This document shows positions 15,395 to 21,204 of a DNA stretch of 21,204 nt, piece after piece. The first letter of the stretch is position 1, and each line of letters begins with the position of its first letter. The stretch is from Alphaproteobacteria bacterium. Its GTDB lineage: Bacteria; Pseudomonadota; Alphaproteobacteria; Micropepsales; Micropepsaceae. Position numbers and translations under genes: made by a program. The DNA lies in contig JAGWRJ010000687.1 in the NCBI GenBank assembly GCA_028869725.1, positions 1 to 21,204 of the forward strand, written 5' to 3'. A model generated the notes under the pieces. The model worked only from the letters and a program-made list of their open reading frames with translations. It was not told the DNA's origin and made no database searches.

Positions 15395-15684
15395 GTCTAT
15401 CGCCTGTCTGGGGCGCTGTCACGCGGATTCCTTCGCTCATGGACAAATTTAGCGTATTTTCTTTCACTCTATCGTTGTGCGGCGCAACAAATCATTGAGG
15501 CTTCAAATATCCCCGGCATTCGCCCAAGGGTGGCACAATTGCGTGTTCGGGGCTGCGATAAGGACTCGATCCGCTTAGGCAAAACCGGTACCCAACTGCC
15601 AGCTGGAGATCTCCGGTCCACTTAGCTTGGCTCGTCTTCATAAGAATTCGCGGAATTATTTCATTATATTCAAAGAAATTTTTA

Positions 15685-15712
15685 TTGAAATCTGCCATAA
15701 AGAAAATAAGAT
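15685..15712 (+). promoter_or_regulatory. Possible sigma-70-type promoter in AT-rich island
   Basis: TTGAAA (15685-15690) matches the -35 consensus at five of six positions. After 16 bases comes TAAGAT (15707-15712), matching the -10 consensus at four of six. It points towards proS but would leave a leader of about 550 bases. AT-rich DNA gives such matches by chance, so this is only a suggestion. Confidence 0.22.
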
Positions 15713-15817
15713 TTTCTGGAATGCAAGATTCTACTAGGGCGACACCCGCCGACATCTCGATCTAAATCGTCGCCGTTTTTGGAGTAGGCGGTGGGCGCAG
15801 CGCTAATGCGGTGAAAC

Positions 15818-15836
15818 GGCCCTCGGCCCTCGGCCC
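15818..15836. repeat. Short tandem repeat, 7-base unit GGCCCTC
   Basis: Two full copies and a partial third copy of GGCCCTC stand head to tail. Such short G+C-rich repeats arise by slippage; no function is evident. Confidence 0.8.
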
Positions 15837-16273
15837 GCGGCGTTTGCTCCTTCCCATCGTTCGTCGGCGGCGCGTGCGGATCTGTCCTTTTGGCCGCTTG
15901 CGGCGAGTTCTTGACTCTCAGCGATGAAATGCATCGCCCGACGCGGCTTCGCAGGCGGGGCATCAAGCGGTAGCCGGCTATCGAGCCACTTCTGTTCGCG
16001 CGCGGTAGTTTCTATGGTGGCGGGGCGTGCCGGGGCGCCCCACGGTTAGGTCGTGCATCCCGTATGCCCGCGGAGATGGCCGCGCGACAGAGCGGCTTTG
16101 GCGGTGCGTGCTTGCAGGGAGGGGGCTGCCTGGCTACCAGGTCAGATGGTTTAACCGGGAAGGCTGTGATCGCTGGTCTTTGGCGGACTGCGACGCCAAC
16201 ACTCATCCGCGCGCCCCCAATATGCGCGACGCCCACTAACCCAACACTCGTAATTTCGATACGGAACAACAAC

Positions 16274-17587
16274 ATGCGACTTGCCCACAGCTTTGTTCCC
16301 ACCCTTCGCGAAACACCGGCAGAGGCGCAGATTGCGTCGCATCGCCTGATGCTTCGCGCGGGCTTGGTGCGTCAGACAGCCGCTGGCATCTATGCGTGGC
16401 TACCTGCTGGCTTGCGTGCGCTGGCCAAGATCGAGCAGATCGTCCGCGAGGAACAAGACGGCGCCGGAGCACAGGAAATGCTGATGCCGACGATTCAGCC
16501 CGCGGACCTTTGGCGCCAATCGGGGCGATATGAGGCCTACGGTCCAGAGATGCTGCGGGTTCGCGACCGACATGACCGGGAACTACTCTATGGCCCGACC
16601 AATGAGGAGATGATCACGGATCTGTTTCGCCAGGGGGTGCGTTCCTACCGTGAACTCCCCCAGAATCTCTATCACATTCAGTGGAAGTTTCGGGATGAGG
16701 TGCGGCCACGCTTCGGCGTGATGCGCGGGCGAGAGTTTCTGATGAAGGACGCCTATAGCTTTGATATCGACTATGCCGGTGCTGTCGTTTCCTATCGGAC
16801 GATGATGCTTGCCTATATGCGCACCTTTCAGCGCATGGGCTTGAGAGCGATCCCGATGCAGGCCGATTCTGGACCCATCGGCGGCGACCTTAGCCACGAG
16901 TTCATCGTTCTGGCGCCAACGGGCGAAAGTCAGGTCTTTTATGACGCCGGCTTCGAGGAGATTGACTGGCTGGGGGCGGATTACCGGTATGGGGACGCAG
17001 CCGATCTCGAGCGCTTCTTTCAAAAGATGACGTCGATGTACGCGGCGACCGATGAGAAGCACGATGAGGCTGCATTCGAAGGGCTGCCGGAGGCGAGGCG
17101 GCGCTCAGGTCGTGGGATTGAGGTCGGCCACATCTTCTATTTCGGCACCAAGTACTCCGCACCGATGGGGCTATCACTGGCCGGCCCTGACGGCCAGTCA
17201 ATCGTACCGCATATGGGCTCTTACGGTATTGGGGTGTCGAGACTGGTTGGCGGTATCATCGAAGCAAGCCACGACGAGGCAGGTATCGTGTGGCCTGATG
17301 CCGTTGCTCCTTGGAAGGTCGGCATCCTCAATCTTAAGCCTGGTGACGCCGCTTGCGACACGATGGCAGAAGCCCTGTATGCGACGTTTGGAGCGGAAGC
17401 ACTTCTGGACGATCGCGACGATCGCCCCGGAGCGAAGTTCGCGGATGCAGATCTGATGGGGCACCCGTGGCAGATCGTCGTTGGCCCCCGCGGTGCTGCG
17501 GCGGGGGAGGTGGAGCTAAAGCGCCGGGCCACTGGTGAGCGAGCGACAGTTTCCCTGGACTCGGCGCTCGCTCGCATTCTCGGCTGA
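16274..17587 (+). CDS. proS: Prolyl-tRNA synthetase (short, alphaproteobacterial type)
   Basis: ProRS charges tRNA-Pro with proline in the cytoplasm. The class II core is clear: the N-terminal block ETPAEAQIASHRLMLRAGLV and TAAGIYAWLPAGLRAL (residues 36-50), GPTNEE (107-112), motif 2 around WKFRDEVRPRFGVMRGREF (137-155) with LMKDAYSFD, and motif 3 GSYGIGVSRLVGG near residue 315. The 437-residue length shows that the large editing insertion of E. coli ProRS is missing, as is normal in alphaproteobacteria. I chose ATG 16274 because the family begins at this MRL-type start; the frame is open further back to 16064, but that stretch has no family resemblance. It opens a new gene string; its stop shares a base with the next ATG. 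Confidence 0.96.
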   Translation: MRLAHSFVPTLRETPAEAQIASHRLMLRAGLVRQTAAGIYAWLPAGLRALAKIEQIVREEQDGAGAQEMLMPTIQPADLWRQSGRYEAYGPEMLRVRDRHDRELLYGPTNEEMITDLFRQGVRSYRELPQNLYHIQWKFRDEVRPRFGVMRGREFLMKDAYSFDIDYAGAVVSYRTMMLAYMRTFQRMGLRAIPMQADSGPIGGDLSHEFIVLAPTGESQVFYDAGFEEIDWLGADYRYGDAADLERFFQKMTSMYAATDEKHDEAAFEGLPEARRRSGRGIEVGHIFYFGTKYSAPMGLSLAGPDGQSIVPHMGSYGIGVSRLVGGIIEASHDEAGIVWPDAVAPWKVGILNLKPGDAACDTMAEALYATFGAEALLDDRDDRPGAKFADADLMGHPWQIVVGPRGAAAGEVELKRRATGERATVSLDSALARILG

Positions 17588-18837
17588 TGAGCGTGGGTTT
17601 CGAGCGAATGGTGGCGATGCGCTATCTGCGTGCGCGTCGCGGCGAACGCTTCGTGTCCATTATCGCTGCAATTTCGCTGGTTGGGATCGCATTGGGAGTC
17701 GCGACGCTCATCATCGTGATGTCGGTGATGAACGGGTTTCGCACCGAGTTGCTGGCGCGCATCCTCGGCCTGAACGGACATGTGGCGATCTATGCTGCGG
17801 GAGTGCCAATCCGCGATTACACGTCTCTTGCGACACGTATCGAAAAGCTGCCCGGTGTCACGGCGGCCCTACCGATGGTGGATGGCCAGTGCCTGTTGAC
17901 CACCGATCGTGGAGGCGCCGTAGGGGCCGAGGTTCGTGGGCTTTCCCCGTCCGACATGGAAAAGCTCACGGTCGTGTCGCAACACATTGTTGAAGGTTCA
18001 CTCGGAAACCTGCGCGGGCCCGATGCGATTGCCGTCGGAATAAGCCTTGCGCAGCGCTTCGGGTTAGGAATCGGAAGTCGCGTGACGCTGGTATCGCCGC
18101 AAGGGATGGCGACGGCATTCGGCACTGTACCGCGCATCAAGTCGTACAAGGTCGTGGCCATCTTCCGCGTGGGGTTCAATGAGGCGGATACGTCCTTCGC
18201 GTACCTGCCTTTGGACGCAGCTCAGTTGTTCTTTCAATCACCCGGAGCAGTGACGCAGATTGATGTGTTCGTGCGTAATCCTGATGCAGTCGCGGCGACG
18301 ACGACAGCATTGCATAGACTGCTCTCTGGAGTGCCGGTCAATCTCGTTGATTGGACCCAGAGCAACAACTCGTTCTTCAACGCTGTTGAGGTCGAGAGGA
18401 ACGTCATGTTTCTCATCCTCACGCTGATCATTCTTGTTGCTGCATTCAATATTGTTTCCTCCCTCTTCATGTTGGTGAAGGACAAGACCGAGGATATTGC
18501 AATTCTTCGCACTATGGGTGCCTCGTCGTCCTCCATCCTCAGAATATTCGTGATGGTCGGGTCCTCAGTGGGCGTCGTTGGAACCATTCTTGGTGTTCTA
18601 CTCGGCGTGGTATTTTGTCTGAATATAGATTCACTGCAGCATTTCCTGGAGCGTCTGACAGGCACGAACCTGTTCAATCCAGAGGTATACTTTCTGTCAC
18701 AACTGCCGGCCGAGCTACGATGGCAGGAAGTTCTGCAAGTGGCGCTGATGGCGTTGGGCCTGTCCTTCCTGGCGACCGTCTTTCCTTCCTGGCGAGCGGC
18801 ACGCACCGATCCGGTGGAAGCATTGCGCCATGGTTGA
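17587..18837 (+). CDS. lolC: Lipoprotein-releasing ABC transporter permease (LolC/LolE type)
   Basis: This is the inner-membrane permease that, with LolD, extracts lipoproteins from the inner membrane for transfer to LolA. Four hydrophobic helices are visible: about residues 23-48 and, after a long periplasmic domain, about 270-296, 315-345 and 375-400. The last three form an FtsX-like unit. The motif MVAMRYLRARRGERFVSII near the start and the ending WRAARTDPVEALRHG are typical. The 416 residues match the family. Only one permease gene stands here, so the transporter may use two copies of it (LolF-like) rather than a LolC-LolE pair; this cannot be settled from one window. Start and stop overlap proS and lolD. 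Confidence 0.93.
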   Translation: MSVGFERMVAMRYLRARRGERFVSIIAAISLVGIALGVATLIIVMSVMNGFRTELLARILGLNGHVAIYAAGVPIRDYTSLATRIEKLPGVTAALPMVDGQCLLTTDRGGAVGAEVRGLSPSDMEKLTVVSQHIVEGSLGNLRGPDAIAVGISLAQRFGLGIGSRVTLVSPQGMATAFGTVPRIKSYKVVAIFRVGFNEADTSFAYLPLDAAQLFFQSPGAVTQIDVFVRNPDAVAATTTALHRLLSGVPVNLVDWTQSNNSFFNAVEVERNVMFLILTLIILVAAFNIVSSLFMLVKDKTEDIAILRTMGASSSSILRIFVMVGSSVGVVGTILGVLLGVVFCLNIDSLQHFLERLTGTNLFNPEVYFLSQLPAELRWQEVLQVALMALGLSFLATVFPSWRAARTDPVEALRHG

Positions 18838-19513
18838 GCCCGCGCTTCGCTTGGCAAATGTGGCTCGCACCTTCCGCAATGGCGATGTGCGCCTCGAAGT
18901 CCTGAGAGGCGCCGAATTGGCGATTGATGCAGGCGAGGCCGTGGCGCTGGTTGCGCCCTCCGGGGCAGGGAAGTCGACGCTCCTCCATCTCGCGGGACTG
19001 CTGGAACGACCAGATGCCGGTGAGGTCCACGTATTGGGGCGCGCAACGATGTCAATGAGCGACAGGGAACGGACCGCTTTGCGTCGCGATGCGATCGGCT
19101 TTGTTTATCAGTTCCACCCCCTTCTTCGCGAGTTTTCTGCGCTAGAGAATGTCGTTCTTCCCCAGATGATAGCCGGTCATAGCCGCGCTGAAGCAGCGAG
19201 GCGCGCGGACACGCTTCTGCAAGGGTTCGGCCTTGGCCAACGGCTAGAGCACACGCCCTCACGGTTGTCGGGCGGCGAACAACAGCGCGTCGCCATTGCC
19301 CGTGCGCTGGCCAACAACCCATCTGTGCTCCTTGCCGACGAGCCTACTGGAAATCTGGATGTCGCGACAGCGGATACGGTGTTTGCCCAGTTGATGGATA
19401 CCTTACGGGAACGCAACATTGCGGCTCTCATAGCAACGCATAACCCTGATCTGGCCGCCCGCATGGATCGCCGCGTGACACTGCGCGCGGGACGTATCGA
19501 GATCTTGCCGTGA
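18830..19513 (+). CDS. lolD: Lipoprotein-releasing ABC transporter ATP-binding protein
   Basis: LolD is the ATPase that powers lipoprotein release. The sequence shows Walker A APSGAGKST (42-50), Q-loop FVYQFHPLLREFSALENV, signature LSGGEQQRVAIARAL, Walker B VLLADEPTGNLD and the switch His in ATHN. The 227 residues match the family. The first Walker A glycine is alanine (A42); the catalytic lysine K48 is present. The FHPLLREFSALENV block is specific for the LolD branch of the FtsE/MacB group. The start overlaps the permease gene by 8 bases, and the stop overlaps the GTG start of dnaE. Confidence 0.95.
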   Translation: MVEPALRLANVARTFRNGDVRLEVLRGAELAIDAGEAVALVAPSGAGKSTLLHLAGLLERPDAGEVHVLGRATMSMSDRERTALRRDAIGFVYQFHPLLREFSALENVVLPQMIAGHSRAEAARRADTLLQGFGLGQRLEHTPSRLSGGEQQRVAIARALANNPSVLLADEPTGNLDVATADTVFAQLMDTLRERNIAALIATHNPDLAARMDRRVTLRAGRIEILP

Positions 19514-21204
19514 GCGCCAGCTTCATTCACCTGCGCGTGCACAGCAGTTACTCGCTGAGCGAGGGGGCAATAAAATGCGGGAAGATCCCTGATCTGGCAC
19601 GAAAGTCAGGGATGCCTGCCGTCGCTATCACGGACACGGGCAATCTGTTTGGTGCGATTGAGTTCTCGCAGGCATGTTTTTCGGCTGGAATACAACCCAT
19701 CATCGGCTGCCAGTTGCTGTTAGCTGAGGCTGGCGTCACGGCGCCTGTCGTCGCTCTCGCGCGGACGAAGGTCGGAATGGCCTCACTCCAACTGCTGTCC
19801 TCGACCGGTTACATCGAGGCGCCTGCAGGCGAGCGGCCGCGCATTTCACTGGAACATCTTCAGCGACATTCAGATGGGCTGTTTCTGCTGACGGGCGGCC
19901 CCGAGGGCCCCCTGGGCCGGCTGCTTGCCGACGGGCGACCGGAGGAGGCGAGACGCCTTCTCGCCGCATTCCGGGAGGCCTTTGGTTCGCACCTCGCGGT
20001 GGAGCTGATACGGCACGGAGCCGAGATAGAGCGGTCCGTCGAGCCTGGTCTGCTGATGCTGGCCGAGGAGGCGGCATTGCCGGTTGTCGCCACCAACGAG
20101 TGTTTCTTCGCCGAACCGTCGATGCATGAGGCGCACGCGGCGTTGCTGTGTATCGCTGAGGGGCGACAGCTTGCTGATCCGGGTCGACGCAAGGTCAGCT
20201 CTGAGGCTTGGTTCAAACCCCCGGCTGCCATGCGGGCGGCCTTCGCTGATTTACCGGACGCGTGCGACAACACGCTTGCGATTGCTCGTCTCTGTTCGAC
20301 TATGGCTGAGACGCGGCGTCCGATGCTGCCGACCTATCCCGATATTCGTACCGGCATGAACGAGGCAGAGACGCTACGCGCTATGGCGCGGGAGGGTCTA
20401 CAGAGACGGCTGATGGCGGCAGCTATCACGAACACGGAACCCTATCAGCAACGCCTAGACTTCGAGTTGGGCGTTATCGAAAAGATGGGGTTTCCTGGCT
20501 ACTTCCTGATCGTTGCCGACTTCATCCAGTGGGCCAAATCGCAGAACATCCCCGTTGGTCCCGGCCGCGGCTCCGGTGCGGCCTCTGTTGTCGCCTGGGC
20601 GTTGACGATCACGGATCTGGATCCGCTCCAGTACAGTCTTCTATTCGAGCGCTTCCTCAACCCTGAACGTGTTTCGATGCCGGATTTCGACATCGATTTC
20701 TGCCAGGACCGGCGTGATGAAGTGATCGCTTATGTGCGCCAGCGCTATGGCGCGGATCGCGTCGCGCAGATCATCACCTTCGGCAAGCTCCAGGCGCGTG
20801 CCGCCGTGCGTGATGTTGGCCGCGTGCTGGGTCTGACCTTTGGGCAGGTTAATAAAGTCGCCGAGCTGATACCTAACAACCCCGCAAAGCCGGTGACTCT
20901 GGCCGAGGCCATCGCCGGCGAGAAGCGGCTGCAGCAGATGCGGGAGGAGGACGAAGCAATCGCACGATTGCTATCGATCGCCCAACAACTCGAGGGGCTC
21001 TACCGCCATGCGAGCACTCATGCCGCCGGAGTGGTTATCGGCGACCGCCCCCTGATGGAACTGGTGCCCGTCTACCGCGACCCGCGCTCAGACATGCTCG
21101 TTACGCAATACTCGATGAAGTACGTGGAGCAGGCGGGTCTGGTGAAGTTCGACTTCCTCGGCCTGAAAACGCTCACCGTGCTCGACGTCGCCTGCAAGCT
21201 GGTG
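19510..21204 (+). CDS. dnaE: DNA polymerase III subunit alpha, N-terminal part (3' truncated by window)
   Basis: DnaE is the replicative polymerase subunit. The 565 visible codons form about half of a protein usually near 1150 residues. The PHP domain opens with FIHLRVHSSYSLSEGA (5-20) and AITDTGNLFGAIEF; its metal site looks degenerate, as in E. coli DnaE, so proofreading by PHP is unlikely. The polymerase core shows MGFPGYFLIVADFIQWAK, VGPGRGSGAASVVAWAL, FLNPERVSMPDFDIDF with catalytic D392 and D394, and VKFDFLGLKTLTVL with D548. All three catalytic aspartates are therefore present. The GTG at 19510 overlaps the lolD stop as GTGA and sits two residues before the conserved block, so the start is well supported. 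The DnaE1 type is likely. Confidence 0.96.
   Translation, partial: MSASFIHLRVHSSYSLSEGAIKCGKIPDLARKSGMPAVAITDTGNLFGAIEFSQACFSAGIQPIIGCQLLLAEAGVTAPVVALARTKVGMASLQLLSSTGYIEAPAGERPRISLEHLQRHSDGLFLLTGGPEGPLGRLLADGRPEEARRLLAAFREAFGSHLAVELIRHGAEIERSVEPGLLMLAEEAALPVVATNECFFAEPSMHEAHAALLCIAEGRQLADPGRRKVSSEAWFKPPAAMRAAFADLPDACDNTLAIARLCSTMAETRRPMLPTYPDIRTGMNEAETLRAMAREGLQRRLMAAAITNTEPYQQRLDFELGVIEKMGFPGYFLIVADFIQWAKSQNIPVGPGRGSGAASVVAWALTITDLDPLQYSLLFERFLNPERVSMPDFDIDFCQDRRDEVIAYVRQRYGADRVAQIITFGKLQARAAVRDVGRVLGLTFGQVNKVAELIPNNPAKPVTLAEAIAGEKRLQQMREEDEAIARLLSIAQQLEGLYRHASTHAAGVVIGDRPLMELVPVYRDPRSDMLVTQYSMKYVEQAGLVKFDFLGLKTLTVLDVACKLV

Larger units (their letters stand above)
15395..16273. other. Long non-coding spacer upstream of proS
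   Basis: No protein gene is supported here. The part near 15395-15620 has ordinary composition with a 10-base palindrome GGAGATCTCC (15605-15614). A markedly AT-rich stretch covers about 15638-15735 and contains a 7-bp inverted repeat AGAAAAT/ATTTTCT (15701-15717). GC-rich DNA with short repeats follows, including GGGGCGCCCC (16032-16041) and a small CCTGG/CCAGG hairpin (16129-16141). A minus-strand frame at 15803-16045 is open but lacks a proper start. The final bases before proS are A-rich with only a weak ribosome site. The promoter of the proS operon should lie in this spacer. Confidence 0.6.

Noticed and set aside
15605..15614. Palindrome GGAGATCTCC as an operator
   Set aside because: A 10-base palindrome is short enough to occur by chance, and it is not placed near a promoter I can support.
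15365..15625. Possible 86-residue + strand protein after the DUF1467-like gene
   Set aside because: Its start lies inside the terminator hairpin, no ribosome site precedes it, and the sequence resembles nothing I know.
15492..15755. Possible 87-residue minus-strand protein
   Set aside because: It spans the AT-rich island and the ordinary DNA beside it with no coding bias, no ribosome site and no motif.
15682..15966. Possible 94-residue minus-strand protein with TTG start
   Set aside because: It overlaps another open minus frame, is low-complexity, and crosses the short GGCCCTC repeat and the AT-rich island.
16064..16273. N-terminal extension of ProRS by 70 residues
   Set aside because: The extension has no resemblance to the family, whereas the ATG at 16274 begins exactly at the usual ProRS N-terminus.
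15161..16273. tRNA, CRISPR array, insertion sequence or attachment site in the large spacer
   Set aside because: I found no cloverleaf with the conserved arm sequences, no evenly spaced repeats, no transposase motif and no terminal inverted repeats with target duplications.

Overview
The window is a GC-rich, densely coding stretch of bacterial chromosome in which every confident gene lies on the + strand. Its content and order (14-subunit type complex I genes from nuoD onward, then coaX, a ribonuclease J, a DUF1467-like membrane protein, proS, a Lol ABC transporter and dnaE) are typical of an alphaproteobacterium. The short ProRS without the large insertion domain, RNase J and DUF1467 all agree with that. 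The family Acetobacteraceae/Rhodospirillales is my best guess, but the sequence alone does not prove it.

Region 1 (1-12275) holds the distal part of the nuo operon: nuoD (5' end outside the window), nuoE, F, G, H, I, J, K, L, M and N. Most junctions overlap or are a few bases apart, which implies one transcript and translational coupling. NuoE/F/G form the NADH-oxidising module, NuoD/I belong to the quinone-reducing arm, and NuoH/J/K/L/M/N form the proton-pumping membrane arm. All cofactor cysteines and the key membrane Glu/Lys residues I looked for are present, so the enzyme looks intact.

Region 2 (12276-15160) follows a 160-base spacer. It holds coaX (type III pantothenate kinase), rnj (ribonuclease J) and a small two-helix DUF1467-like protein, each overlapping the next by a few bases. 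The birA gene that often sits between nuoN and this block in alphaproteobacteria is absent.

Region 3 (15161-16273) is about 1.1 kb without a convincing protein gene. Its first part (about 15208-15394) is dense in inverted repeats and ends in a strong intrinsic terminator. I read it as a candidate structured small RNA or a 3'-UTR-derived RNA. The remainder holds an AT-rich island, a possible promoter, short GC-rich repeats and a doubtful orphan reading frame.

Region 4 (16274-21204) is a second overlapping gene string: proS, a LolC/E-type permease, lolD and the first 565 codons of dnaE, which runs off the window. It joins tRNA charging, lipoprotein export and chromosome replication in one apparent transcription unit.

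Most of the window is ordinary core genome. The part most worth a second look is the structured non-coding segment between the two operons.
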